Source: Desulfuromonadaceae bacterium (lineage in GTDB: Bacteria; Desulfobacterota; Desulfuromonadia; Geobacterales; Pseudopelobacteraceae). From it: 64,000 nt of DNA. The DNA is taken from assembly GCA_028687585.1 (NCBI GenBank), contig JAQTZV010000006.1:155212-219211 (forward strand), given 5' to 3'. Of the stretch, positions 45,111 through 53,737 are shown piece after piece. The position numbers and the translations under genes were made by a program. The notes beneath the pieces were generated by a model that made no database searches, had not been told where the DNA came from, and was given only the letters and a program-made list of their open reading frames with translations. Numbering within the stretch: position 1 is the stretch's first letter; each line of letters opens with the position of its first letter.

Positions 45111-46490
45111 CTACCAGGGAAACATTTTCCCCGGGTTCAATATGTTTTTCGGATCAAGTGCGGCCTTGATCGCTTTCATGGCGGCGATCTGGTGCGGGGA
45201 GAGTTCAAGTTCGATATAGGGAGCCTTCGAGAGCCCGACTCCGTGCTCGCCAGACATGGTGCCGTTCAGGTCCAGCGCGGCCTGAAAGACATCACGGATC
45301 GCCTCGTGCGCCTTCTCGTCCATGCCCGGAACGTCCTTGTCAACCATGATATTGACATGAATATTGCCGTCACCGGCGTGACCGAAGTTGACAATCGGAA
45401 TATCGTACTTTGCCTGTATCTTTTCTATAGTGCGGATGATGTCCGGTACTTTGCTGCGCGGCACCACCACATCCTCGTTATACTTTGTCGGGTTGATATC
45501 CCGCAGCGACGGCGAAACAAGTCGTCGTACGCGCCACAGCTCTTCCGATTCAGCGGCATCTTTGGCCGCCCGGAACTGTACAAGTCCGAGCGGCTTGATC
45601 AGTTCGTGGATCTGCGCCGCCTGCTTTTCAATCAGGTCGCGATCGCCATCAACTTCGATCAGCAGCACCGCCCGCCCTTCAGCCGGTACACCCAGATTGA
45701 ATCGACGCTCGACGCATTGCAGTGTGGCGTAATCCATGAATTCAAGCGTGGTTGGAATGATTTTGTTGCCGATAATTGTCGAGACCGCTTTGGCGGCGCC
45801 GTCGATCGAATCGAAGATCGTCAGCATGGTTTTCTTGGCATCGGGAAACGGCAGAATTTTGAAGATGATCTTGGTAATGATTCCCAGCGTCCCCTCGCTG
45901 CCGCAGAGCAGACGGGTCATGTCGTAGCCGACTACCGCCTTGTAGGTCTCACCGCCGGTACGGATAATTTCGCCGGTCGGCAGCACCAGTTCAAGACCCA
46001 TGACGAAGTCGCGGGTGACGCCGTACTTGACGCAGCGGGGTCCCCCGGCGTTTTCGGCAACGTTACCCCCCAGAGTGGAAAACTTGAGTGAGGCTGGATC
46101 AGGAGGATAGAAAAAACCGAGCTTTTCAACAGCGATCTGGAACTGCTCTGTCACGACACCCGGTTCGACTTCGGCAATCAGGTTTTCAGTGTCGATCCGC
46201 AGGATGCGATTCATACGGGTCGTCACCAGCACGACTCCGCCCCCCTTGGGGAGTGATCCGCCGGTAAAACCGCTGCCGGCGCCACGTGGGAACACCGGAA
46301 ATCCTTCACGGTTTGCCAGTTTGAGAACGGCTGAAACCTCTTCAGCATTGGCCGGATGCACAACCGCATCCGGAAGAAACTCCATCTGAGTGGCATCGTA
46401 ACCATAGCAGATCATATCCTGTTTGCCGGTTGCAATATTGTCAGAACCGACAATTGAAGTCAGTTCATTGATGAGATGTGACGTAAGCAT
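45111..46490 (-). CDS. FAD-linked oxidoreductase, glycolate oxidase GlcD / D-lactate dehydrogenase type
   Basis: 459 residues from the ATG at 46490 (AAAGGAG upstream; a longer frame to 46544 is open). The PCMH FAD domain (about 30-215) has RGAGSGFTGGSLP, and the C-terminal domain has NFGHAGDGNIHVNIM and GEHGVGLSKAPYI. It oxidises a 2-hydroxy acid and passes electrons to an Fe-S partner or quinone. No GlcE/GlcF gene is adjacent, so D-lactate or glycolate cannot be decided. Confidence 0.9.
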   Translation of the reverse strand: MLTSHLINELTSIVGSDNIATGKQDMICYGYDATQMEFLPDAVVHPANAEEVSAVLKLANREGFPVFPRGAGSGFTGGSLPKGGGVVLVTTRMNRILRIDTENLIAEVEPGVVTEQFQIAVEKLGFFYPPDPASLKFSTLGGNVAENAGGPRCVKYGVTRDFVMGLELVLPTGEIIRTGGETYKAVVGYDMTRLLCGSEGTLGIITKIIFKILPFPDAKKTMLTIFDSIDGAAKAVSTIIGNKIIPTTLEFMDYATLQCVERRFNLGVPAEGRAVLLIEVDGDRDLIEKQAAQIHELIKPLGLVQFRAAKDAAESEELWRVRRLVSPSLRDINPTKYNEDVVVPRSKVPDIIRTIEKIQAKYDIPIVNFGHAGDGNIHVNIMVDKDVPGMDEKAHEAIRDVFQAALDLNGTMSGEHGVGLSKAPYIELELSPHQIAAMKAIKAALDPKNILNPGKMFPW

Positions 46491-46648
46491 GGGCACTCCT
46501 TTCGATAAAGTTTCAGCAGGTAAGAATACATGATATGGCGGCATCTCTGCAAGGCTGTTTTGCCCATAGATAAAATCATAGTTGCCAGCGGACGAGAAAC
46601 AAACTATCTTGTCGGCAGCAGCAAAAAAATATCAGGAGGGTTACACGA

Positions 46649-47089
46649 ATGAAACGTTTCAACAAAATTGTCGCATCGGTTTTTATTGCAGCACTCCTTG
46701 CTGTTCCGGCTTTTGCCGCGCAGGAAGCGAAGAAGAGTGGCGGCAAGACAGTAACAACCGCATCCGGTCTCAAGTATGTTGATGTGGTCGTGGGCAAGGG
46801 AGCAGCGCCGACTGCCGGTAAAATGGTCAAGGTTCATTACACCGGTACACTTGAAAACGGCAAGAAGTTTGACAGCTCGGTTGACCGCAATGAGCCGTTC
46901 TCGTTTATTATCGGTGTCGGTCAGGTAATCAAGGGATGGGATGAAGGGGTCATGACGATGAAAGTCGGCGGCAAGCGCAAGCTGATTATCCCCGCCAATC
47001 TAGGGTATGGTGCACGCGGCGCCGGTGGGGCAATTCCCCCGAATGCCACGCTTTTGTTTGATGTTGAGTTGCTAGACGTCGCAAAGTAA
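46649..47089 (+). CDS. Exported FKBP-type peptidyl-prolyl isomerase
   Basis: 146 residues. A signal peptide ends near AFA (about residue 24). One FKBP domain (about 40-145) has [48 protein letters not shown] and [23 protein letters not shown]. It speeds proline isomerisation of periplasmic proteins. AGGAGG precedes the ATG; it is divergent from the FAD oxidase gene. Confidence 0.94.
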   Translation: MKRFNKIVASVFIAALLAVPAFAAQEAKKSGGKTVTTASGLKYVDVVVGKGAAPTAGKMVKVHYTGTLENGKKFDSSVDRNEPFSFIIGVGQVIKGWDEGVMTMKVGGKRKLIIPANLGYGARGAGGAIPPNATLLFDVELLDVAK

Positions 47090-47136
47090 TCGTTACCAAT
47101 TCCGGATCAAGGCCCTATCTTCGTTGGCTCGTCTTC

Positions 47137-47172
47137 GGCTGCTCAGCGTACTGTCATGTACGCCTCGCAGCC
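47137..47172 (+). repeat. REP-like intergenic hairpin, copy 2
   Basis: GGCTGC/GCAGCC outer arms (47137-47142 and 47167-47172) and GCGTAC/GTACGC inner arms (47146-47151 and 47158-47163) enclose a 6-base loop, with a symmetrical 3x3 internal loop. The CATGTACGCCTC block is shared with the hairpin near 21300. Confidence 0.45.
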
Positions 47173-47226
47173 TCAATCCTCGCCGCCTTGATATCATCCT
47201 TGATACGGAATTTGTATTACAACCTG

Positions 47227-47250
47227 ACAGCCCGCAGAAGCGGGCTGTTT
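47227..47250 (+). terminator. Intrinsic terminator after the FKBP gene
   Basis: ACAGCCCGC (47227-47235) and GCGGGCTGT (47240-47248) form a perfect 9-bp stem with an AGAA loop and a short T-run. It ends 23 bases before the greB start codon and could also attenuate readthrough into greB. Confidence 0.8.
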
Positions 47251-47273
47251 TAGTCTTGCTACCGGAGTTTTAC

Positions 47274-47747
47274 ATGACGAATTTGATTTCTGCTGAAGGT
47301 TTAAAAAAACTGTGTGACGAATATGATTATCTCTGGAAGGTGGAACGCCCAAAAGTTGTTCGTGGCGTTGCGGATGCGGCGGCAGAAGGTGATCGTTCGG
47401 AAAACGCGGAATATATTTACGGCAAAAAACGGCTGCGTGAGATTGACAGCAAGCTGAAACACCTTACCTTGCGCCTTAAGGTGCTGAAGGTTGCGTCAGT
47501 CCCGATGAATCCCAGGCAGGTCACTTTCGGCTGCTGGGTTACGTATGAGGAGGAAGGTGGAGAAGAGCGGAGCTACCAGTTGGTCGGCCCTGACGAGATC
47601 GATGTCAGCATTGGCAAAATCAGCATGGATTCACCGGTTGGGCAGGCACTGTTGCACAGAAAGCTTGATGATGAGGTCATTGTCCGTAAGCCGGGGGGGG
47701 AAGTGACTCTGTATATCACCGGGATCAGTGCAACTCGGCCCAGTTAA
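47274..47747 (+). CDS. greB: Transcription elongation factor GreB
   Basis: 157 residues, GreB length, from the ATG at 47274; the frame is open upstream through the repeat and terminator, which are non-coding. The N-terminal coiled coil has the acidic tip GDRSENAEYIYGKKRLREID, and the C-terminal FKBP-like domain has YQLVGPDEIDVSIGKISMDSPVGQALL. It rescues backtracked RNA polymerase. Its stop overlaps the convergent glycosyltransferase gene by four bases. Confidence 0.93.
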   Translation: MTNLISAEGLKKLCDEYDYLWKVERPKVVRGVADAAAEGDRSENAEYIYGKKRLREIDSKLKHLTLRLKVLKVASVPMNPRQVTFGCWVTYEEEGGEERSYQLVGPDEIDVSIGKISMDSPVGQALLHRKLDDEVIVRKPGGEVTLYITGISATRPS

Positions 47748-49024
47748 CCATTGTTTCCCTGTATCTTCCGCAGTAACTCCAGTTGGCCGCCCATGGTCGT
47801 GTCGGAACAGATGGTGCCTGTGTACTCAAACATCGGTATTATCGCTTCCTTCGGCGGTATTCGTGGATAGATCCGGTAACTCAGTTCATGAATAAGCCGC
47901 ATGGTGCGGAAGGCGTCAAACCAGCCGTGGAAAGCGGTGAGCAAAGACGCGCTGTCACGATTATTCTTCTTCAGATTGTCCCATGATGCCGCAAAACCTG
48001 ATTGTTCCAAAAACTGGTGCAATACGGGCGATATCTCGCTGGAACTCTCCAGCAACGATGCCGACTCTGCTTCAATATTTCCTCTGACGCACGCCAGCCA
48101 CTCTCCCACAATTGAAAAAACAACCGGCTGATAAAAAAGGAGTCGCTGCTCTCCGTCTGCCAGCATGTCACCCACTGCCCGGCCCGTTCCGAACGGAACC
48201 CGGTGTGATGAACGGGGCGAAGGATGCACAACCGTCCCGGTTAACTGCACGACGCCCGATGTTTTGTGCAGCTGCTGCAAAAAATAGAAGTCTTCTCCGG
48301 CAAGGCGGCTGTTCATGCCGCCGGAGGCAACGTATGCCGATGCCGTGCAGGCCATGGCGCTCCCCACGGTATGAAATGCGTACGGAGAACCGGCATGCGC
48401 AAGGCCAAAAACGTAGAGACGCAGGAACAGCTCATATCGATCAATGGCTGACTGCCCCGCCGGATCACCGGCCGGACGGTGGCGATAGGGGATAGTGGCG
48501 CCGCCTGCGGATGAAGCGGCAAAATGACCGGTGATCGCTGCGAGATAGTCAGGCTGCACCACAGTGTCGGCATCGAGGCAGATCAGAAGTGGATCGCCAC
48601 GGTTGAAATCGAGAAGTGGCAGCGTCAGATCAAGACCGATCTTTCGTGCCAGACCGACACCCTGTTTGGGGGGGAGCTCATTGCCTGATGTGGAAGCGTC
48701 AACCCAGAAAAGGTTGTGTAACCGGTATTGCTGCTTCCAGAGCGGCAGCATCCGCAGCGTTTCCCGATTGTCTGCCGTTTCCGCGTCAGATACATCGGCC
48801 CGCTGATTAACCACGATCAGGATCAGGAAGCGCTCCAGCAGCTCGGCAGGATTACGGGAGAGTGATTCCAATGTCTGCGGAATATTGACTGATTCAGCCA
48901 GGGAGGGAATGACGACTGCGCCGGAAAAAGTGCGGGAAGGAGCCGGGTCGATTCTCCAAGGGTCACCAGCTGCCCGTTTGTTCAGATAGGAAGCTATGTT
49001 CGGGGGGAGGTACGTATCAGGCAT
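47744..49024 (-). CDS. Family 2 glycosyltransferase
   Basis: 426 residues, cytoplasmic (no clear membrane helix). The GT-A fold shows VVIPSLAESVNIPQTLESL near 36-55 and the metal motif LDADTVVQPDYL near 150-160; GGMNSRLAGEDFYFLQQL resembles the acceptor/catalytic ED region. The product is unknown. It is the last gene of the long minus-strand operon, 12 bases after ubiX. Confidence 0.82.
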   Translation of the reverse strand: MPDTYLPPNIASYLNKRAAGDPWRIDPAPSRTFSGAVVIPSLAESVNIPQTLESLSRNPAELLERFLILIVVNQRADVSDAETADNRETLRMLPLWKQQYRLHNLFWVDASTSGNELPPKQGVGLARKIGLDLTLPLLDFNRGDPLLICLDADTVVQPDYLAAITGHFAASSAGGATIPYRHRPAGDPAGQSAIDRYELFLRLYVFGLAHAGSPYAFHTVGSAMACTASAYVASGGMNSRLAGEDFYFLQQLHKTSGVVQLTGTVVHPSPRSSHRVPFGTGRAVGDMLADGEQRLLFYQPVVFSIVGEWLACVRGNIEAESASLLESSSEISPVLHQFLEQSGFAASWDNLKKNNRDSASLLTAFHGWFDAFRTMRLIHELSYRIYPRIPPKEAIIPMFEYTGTICSDTTMGGQLELLRKIQGNNG

Positions 49025-49036
49025 GTGCGGAATGTA

Positions 49037-49642
49037 TCATTCCGTTCCCCAGCGCGGATAGAGGTCGTTCTCGATTCCCAGCTGATCCATTATTTTTCCT
49101 ACCATGAAGTCAACCAGATCAAGTGCCGATTCCGGTCTGCCATAGAAGCCCGGCATCGCCGGTATGATCCGGGCACCGGCGCGGGAAAGCTTCAGCATAT
49201 TCTCAAGGTGGATGTCGGAGAGTGGTGTTTCGCGCGGCACTAGCAGTAGCGGACGGCGCTCTTTGAGCATGATATCAGCACTCCGCTCGATCAGATTGCC
49301 GGAATTCCCGCTGGCGATACGTGCCAGCGTCCCCATGCTGCAGGGACAGACCACCAGCGCATCCGGAGCAGAAGAGCCGCTGGCGGCAGCAGAGAAGAGA
49401 TCATCGGGATGTACCAGGCGGATGCCGGAATGTATTTCAAGATGGGTATACAGACGCTGCAGCGTCTTATCCAGATCACCGGAGAGATCCAGGCCGGTCT
49501 CTTCCCGGCAGACGGCAGTGCCGCTGCAACTGGCGCTGAACGTCACCTGAAATCCGGCCAGACAGAGCTGTTCAGCCAGGCGAAGGCCATACATAGAGCC
49601 GGAAGCGCCGGTCAGTGCGACAAAAATATGTTTCTGTGCCAT
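49037..49642 (-). CDS. ubiX: Flavin prenyltransferase (UbiX/MqnM-type)
   Basis: 201 residues. It prenylates FMN for a UbiD-type decarboxylase. Motifs: VALTGASGSMYGLRLAEQL (flavin loop), CPCSMGTLARIASG and RRPLLLVPRETPLSDIHLENMLKL. Because mqnB shows a futalosine route, this probably supports menaquinone synthesis. It lies 3 bases after ubiA. No ubiD homologue is in the window. Confidence 0.93.
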   Translation of the reverse strand: MAQKHIFVALTGASGSMYGLRLAEQLCLAGFQVTFSASCSGTAVCREETGLDLSGDLDKTLQRLYTHLEIHSGIRLVHPDDLFSAAASGSSAPDALVVCPCSMGTLARIASGNSGNLIERSADIMLKERRPLLLVPRETPLSDIHLENMLKLSRAGARIIPAMPGFYGRPESALDLVDFMVGKIMDQLGIENDLYPRWGTE

Positions 49643-49645
49643 TTG

Positions 49646-50533
49646 TTACCTCATCAGGACATCAGCAGCCGTAAACAGCACAATGGTAACGCTGATGTAA
49701 CCATTCATGTTGAAAAACGCCGCATCCAGCTTGCCCAGATCACCGTTACGCAGCAGCCAGTGCTCGTACATCAGCATTGCTGCCGCAGCAAGTATGCCGA
49801 GTAAAAAAAAGGTCCCGAGGTGCATGAAATTGTAGAGAGTGAAAAGCAGCGCGACCATAATCGTGTGGAAAATCCGGGCGGTCCGTATTGAGCCGTTAAC
49901 ACCGAGCAGAACCGGGATAGAGTGCAAACCTGCCTCCCGGTCAAATTCCAGATCCTGGAGTGCATACAGGATATCGAATCCGGCAACCCAGAACAGTACC
50001 ACCGTTCCCAGAACCAGAGCCGGCGGATCAATCGTCCCGCGAATGGCGACCCAGGCGCCGATTGGCGCTGCGGCCAGACAGATGCCGAGGACAACGTGGG
50101 CCAGGGCGGTAAAACGTTTGCAATATGAGTAGAGCAGTAGAAAAAACAGGGCGATCGGAGCCAGTTTCAGGCAGAGCGGGTTGAGCATTTGTGCGGAGAG
50201 CAGCATCAAAGCGGTCGCGGCAATAATGAAAGATATCGTCAGTCCCCGGGTGATAAGACCTGCCGGAATTGCTCTGGTTGCAGTCCGTGGATTACGGGCA
50301 TCAATCCCGGCATCAATAAGCCTGTTCATCGCCATTGCGGCAGTACGGGCGCCGACCATGGCCAGGATGATCCAGAATGTTTGATGAACCGTGGGGAATC
50401 CACCCGCTGCCAGCAAAGCACCGGTTAATGCAAACGGAAGAGCAAAGATCGTGTGGGAAAATTTGATCATCTCCAGAAAGGTGATGATTTTTTTATATAA
50501 TCCTGTTACCGCCACTAACCACTCCTCAAACAT
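49646..50533 (-). CDS. UbiA-family polyprenyltransferase (MqnP-like)
   Basis: About 295 residues from the ATG at 50533; a start at 50554 is possible. Eight or nine membrane helices. The two Mg-prenyl-diphosphate motifs are NRLIDAGIDARNPRT (about 72-86) and DILYALQDLEFD (about 196-207). It prenylates an aromatic acid in quinone synthesis. The adjacent ubiX and the mqnB gene elsewhere in the window point to the futalosine menaquinone pathway and not to ubiquinone. Confidence 0.88.
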   Translation of the reverse strand: MFEEWLVAVTGLYKKIITFLEMIKFSHTIFALPFALTGALLAAGGFPTVHQTFWIILAMVGARTAAMAMNRLIDAGIDARNPRTATRAIPAGLITRGLTISFIIAATALMLLSAQMLNPLCLKLAPIALFFLLLYSYCKRFTALAHVVLGICLAAAPIGAWVAIRGTIDPPALVLGTVVLFWVAGFDILYALQDLEFDREAGLHSIPVLLGVNGSIRTARIFHTIMVALLFTLYNFMHLGTFFLLGILAAAAMLMYEHWLLRNGDLGKLDAAFFNMNGYISVTIVLFTAADVLMR

Positions 50534-50562
50534 GCTTTCTGCTATTTGCGACAAACCACATA

Positions 50563-52095
50563 TTATTCGAAGCGGTTGCGGTAATATTCTCCACCCCGGC
50601 GGCGCAGGATGGCCAGTCGGTAGAGTTCGTCATACTTCTGAGCTGCAGACTCCCAGGTAAAGCGTTTTTTCATACCATTTTTTCGCAGTGCCGCTAACCC
50701 CTTCGGGTTGTTGAAAAAGGTCCAGGCTGCCCAACCGACGGTATCGAACAGCGCCATGGCACTGTGATTCCAGAATTTGAAGCCATCACCGCTCATGACC
50801 GCTTCGTTAAAGTTTTCGACACTGTCATCAAGGCCACCGGTGGCGCGCACAATAGGCGGGGTACCGTATGCAAGGGAATACATCTGATTCAGGCCGCACG
50901 GCTCAAAGGCGGACGGCATGACAAAAAAGTCAGCTCCCGCTTCAACCTTGTGGGCCAGCGCTTCGTTGTAACCGATATAGCAGGCAAATTTCTCAGGATA
51001 CAGGGCAGCAATGTCACCGAAATAGAAATGCGCCCACGGCTCACCGTTGCCAACCACCACAAACTGACAATCAATCTCCATAATACGGTGAATTGCCTCG
51101 GCCAGAATATCGGTGCCTTTCTGTTTGACCATGCGGGAAACAATCCCGAACAGCGGGACATCGTCACGTTGCGGGAGTCCCATCGCCGCCTGAATATCTC
51201 GTTTGCAGGCCGCTTTCCCCTTTTTTACGGTGCGGGGCGTATATTTGACCGCGATGAATGGGTCAGTTGCCGGATCCCACTCTTCGTAATCGACGCCGTT
51301 TAGGATGCCGCTTAAATCGGCAGCCCGGTCCCGAATCGCTCCTTCAAGTCCCCAGCCATACGCGGCGGTCTGGATCTCCCGGGAATACTCCTCACTGACC
51401 GTATTGAGCAGAGTCGCGTGGTAAATCCCCCCTTTCAGCAGGTTGACCTCATCGTTCATTTCCAACTCAAGATAGGTGAAATGCTTCCAGCCGACACCAA
51501 GTACGTCCATCAGGCCGGGGTAAAAGTTTCCTTGATACTGCATGTTGTGCAGAGTCAGCAGTGAAGCGGCGTTTCCGACGAAACGGTCATGCAGGTATGA
51601 GGTGTTGAGCAATACGGGAATTACACCGGTGTGCCAATCGTGGGCATGGATTACATCCGGTGAGAAATTGAGCATCTTGCAGAGTTCGAGCGTCGCCTTG
51701 GAGAGAAAGACGAAACGGTTGTCGTTGTCGAGGTATCCTTCACCGTCTTGCTGGTAGAGGCCGGAGCGACCATAATAGGCTTCGTGCTCAAGAAAATAGA
51801 CCGGCACGTCACTCCCCGGCAGTCGTCCTTCCCAGACCCCGCAATACTGGTGACCGATGATTCCCATCGGCACGACCAGTGTCCCCGGCAACAGCTTAAG
51901 GGCGTATTTTTCCGGTTTGACGCTGTAGTAGCGCGGCAGGACAACCCGAACATCATGTCCCATACGGGCAAGGTATTTCGGGAGAGCGCCGACAACATCG
52001 CCGAGCCCCCCCTCCTTGGCAAAAGGTGCGGCTTCAGAGGCGGAGAAGAGTATGGAGAGTGGCTTGAAAGCTTTAATGGTCTTGGATGTCGGCAT
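50563..52095 (-). CDS. glgA: Glycogen synthase (GT5)
   Basis: 510 residues. It transfers glucose from ADP-glucose to glycogen. SASEAAPFAKEGGLGDVVGALP carries the KxGGL substrate motif, HAHDWHTG is conserved, and FVMPSAFEPCGLNQMYSLAYGTPPIVRATGGLDD is the catalytic C-terminal signature. An insertion of about 25 residues relative to the shortest members is spread through the N-domain. It starts one base after the tal stop. Confidence 0.95.
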   Translation of the reverse strand: MPTSKTIKAFKPLSILFSASEAAPFAKEGGLGDVVGALPKYLARMGHDVRVVLPRYYSVKPEKYALKLLPGTLVVPMGIIGHQYCGVWEGRLPGSDVPVYFLEHEAYYGRSGLYQQDGEGYLDNDNRFVFLSKATLELCKMLNFSPDVIHAHDWHTGVIPVLLNTSYLHDRFVGNAASLLTLHNMQYQGNFYPGLMDVLGVGWKHFTYLELEMNDEVNLLKGGIYHATLLNTVSEEYSREIQTAAYGWGLEGAIRDRAADLSGILNGVDYEEWDPATDPFIAVKYTPRTVKKGKAACKRDIQAAMGLPQRDDVPLFGIVSRMVKQKGTDILAEAIHRIMEIDCQFVVVGNGEPWAHFYFGDIAALYPEKFACYIGYNEALAHKVEAGADFFVMPSAFEPCGLNQMYSLAYGTPPIVRATGGLDDSVENFNEAVMSGDGFKFWNHSAMALFDTVGWAAWTFFNNPKGLAALRKNGMKKRFTWESAAQKYDELYRLAILRRRGGEYYRNRFE

Positions 52096-52096
52096 G

Positions 52097-52741
52097 TTAT
52101 TTTGGCACGTTCTCCCAGTCTTTGAGAAACTTTTCGATGCCGGCGTCGGTCAGCGGATGTTTGGCAAGCTGGATCATGACTGAATACGGGATTGTCGCAA
52201 CATCAGCGCCGATCAGGGCCGAATTGAGGACATGAATCGGATTGCGCACGCTGGCGACGATGATCTCCGCCATATAGCCATAGTTGTCAAAGATGGTGCG
52301 GATATCTTCTATGATGCCCATACCGTCCTGCGAAATGTCGTCGAGGCGGCCAACGAATGGCGATACATACGTAGCCCCCGCCTTGGCGGCCAACAGCGCT
52401 TGCATTGCAGTAAAAATAAGGGTGACGTTGGTTTTAATGCCTTTGTCGGTGAGTGCCTTGCAGGCTTTAAGTCCTTCGGGAGTCATCGGCAGTTTTACCA
52501 CGATGTTTTTGTGTATTTTTGCAAGTTCTTTGCCTTCTTTGATCATTCCCGGAGCATCCAGTGAGATCACTTCTGCCGAAATAGGGCCGTCTACAATGGA
52601 GACTATCTCCTTGATTACATCCTTGAATTTACGCCCCGATTTTGCGATCAATGACGGGTTGGTGGTTACGCCGTCAACCAGGCCAAGTGCGTGCGCTTCA
52701 CGAATTTCCGTTACATCTGCGGTGTCGATAAAAAATTTCAT
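52097..52741 (-). CDS. tal: Transaldolase, short TalC/FSA-like class
   Basis: 214 residues. [15 protein letters not shown] opens the fold, [14 protein letters not shown] follows, the Schiff-base lysine is in [13 protein letters not shown] (about residue 83), and [13 protein letters not shown] is conserved. It transfers dihydroxyacetone units in the non-oxidative pentose phosphate pathway. The short class includes fructose-6-phosphate aldolases; the presence of Phe in LIFTAMQAL does not settle the activity, but transaldolase is more likely for a housekeeping single copy. Confidence 0.92.
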   Translation of the reverse strand: MKFFIDTADVTEIREAHALGLVDGVTTNPSLIAKSGRKFKDVIKEIVSIVDGPISAEVISLDAPGMIKEGKELAKIHKNIVVKLPMTPEGLKACKALTDKGIKTNVTLIFTAMQALLAAKAGATYVSPFVGRLDDISQDGMGIIEDIRTIFDNYGYMAEIIVASVRNPIHVLNSALIGADVATIPYSVMIQLAKHPLTDAGIEKFLKDWENVPK

Positions 52742-52756
52742 GATTCCTCCAGGTTG

Positions 52757-53020
52757 TTATGGTGATGAATGGTCGAGTTGTTCGCGATATTTTTCGAGGC
52801 AATTCATAGAACAAAAATAATGGCGCTGGCCGTCATGCGTGCCGACAACAGCGGTCTCCTCGGATACGTATACTCCGCAGACAGGATCGCGGTGGGTTTC
52901 TACGCCGGCAGAGCCGTGGTTTTCACCACGCGTTGCCAGTGGTTTTTTTGCAGAGGTCAGTGAGATAACAATACGGTAACCGATGTACAGCAGCAGACCT
53001 ATAACTAATAATCTGATCAT
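52757..53020 (-). CDS. Membrane-anchored YHS-domain protein
   Basis: 87 residues. One N-terminal membrane helix (about 3-22), a short linker, then a YHS metal-binding domain with DPVCGVYV (about 45-52) and YFCSMNCLEKY (about 68-78), giving three Cys ligands. YHS domains bind copper, zinc or other metals. No partner is evident. It lies between folK and tal in the operon. Confidence 0.82.
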   Translation of the reverse strand: MIRLLVIGLLLYIGYRIVISLTSAKKPLATRGENHGSAGVETHRDPVCGVYVSEETAVVGTHDGQRHYFCSMNCLEKYREQLDHSSP

Positions 53021-53034
53021 ACGCGTTCCCCCGG

Positions 53035-53517
53035 TTACAGCTTGATGACAATCTCATCGGATTTAAGTGAGGCAAGAAGTTCACAAATGCTCGAACCGGT
53101 TAGAGGATGCAGCAGGTCTGGGGCTATTTCACAGAGCGGCTGCAGGACGAAGCGGCGTTCCGGCAGCCGGGGATGAGGAACCACAAGGTCAACGTCATTA
53201 ATGGTGTCGCTTCCGTACAATAACAAATCAAGATCCATTCTGCGCGGCCCTTGGAGAACGGTCCTGACCCGCTTGAACGTTTCATGCTCAATACGCAGTA
53301 AATGAGTCAGAAGGGTACGAGCGTCAAGCCGTGTTGACAGACAGAGTACCGCATTGTAGAACGCATCCTGGACGACTGTGCCGACCGGGGATGTTTCATA
53401 GAACGATGAAAGCGCTGTCACTCTACTTTCCGGCAACCTGCCGACCTCAGCCACGCCCCTGAGCAGGTTGAGTTCACGGTCGCCAAGATTGGAACCAAGG
53501 GCTATGTAGGCGTCCAT
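53035..53517 (-). CDS. folK: 6-hydroxymethyl-7,8-dihydropterin pyrophosphokinase
   Basis: 160 residues from the ATG at 53517, which gives the usual MDAYIALGSNLGDRE start; the upstream open frame to 53646 runs through the RNA element and is rejected. Other motifs: FYETSPVG, FYNAVLCL, GPRRMDLDLLLYG and VPHPRLPERRFVL. It pyrophosphorylates the pterin for folate. Together with folE2 it supplies part of the pathway. The leader or small RNA at 53581-53656 lies just upstream. Confidence 0.94.
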   Translation of the reverse strand: MDAYIALGSNLGDRELNLLRGVAEVGRLPESRVTALSSFYETSPVGTVVQDAFYNAVLCLSTRLDARTLLTHLLRIEHETFKRVRTVLQGPRRMDLDLLLYGSDTINDVDLVVPHPRLPERRFVLQPLCEIAPDLLHPLTGSSICELLASLKSDEIVIKL

Positions 53518-53580
53518 TTCCACGGTGTGATTAAAGCATAACGGTTGCGGTGCGTCAACTGTAACCCCTTCGTTCCTGAT

Positions 53581-53656
53581 AAAAAAACCCTGGCAACTAG
53601 GAGGGAAAGTTACCAGGGCGATGAGGACTCTTTTGAATCCTCGCAAGAGTTATGTT
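53581..53656 (-). ncRNA. Candidate small RNA or folK attenuator with anti-Shine-Dalgarno loop
   Basis: On the minus strand a promoter (53691-53663) is followed by two hairpins and a U-tract. Hairpin 1 (53642-53623) has 8 pairs with one G-U and an AAAA loop. Hairpin 2 has arms 53618-53608 and 53598-53588 (11 pairs, one G-U), a 9-base loop UUCCCUCCU, then seven U residues (53587-53581). In both hairpins the single imperfect pair is G-U only on the minus strand and C-A on the plus strand, which marks the minus strand as the RNA. The loop is complementary to ribosome-binding sites. Length about 75 nt. No known family recognised. Confidence 0.6.
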
Positions 53657-53662
53657 GGTTCA

Positions 53663-53691
53663 AATATACCCCTATTAGCATGCGGTGGCAA
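53663..53691 (-). promoter_or_regulatory. Sigma-70 promoter for the small RNA / folK leader
   Basis: On the minus strand TTGCCA (53691-53686) and TATATT (53668-53663) are separated by 17 bases. The predicted start is near 53656. It lies 45 bases past the end of the epimerase gene and gives the downstream genes (folK onward) their own promoter if the terminator is read through. Confidence 0.65.
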
Positions 53692-53737
53692 GAATTTAAA
53701 TATATGGTAAGCCATCGGCATTACGGATAAAAACCAG

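Noticed and set aside
53545..53730. Plus-strand ORF across the folK leader
   Set aside because: The hairpins, promoter and U-tract fit the minus strand; the frame has no homology and its apparent AGGAGG is the complement of the RNA loop.
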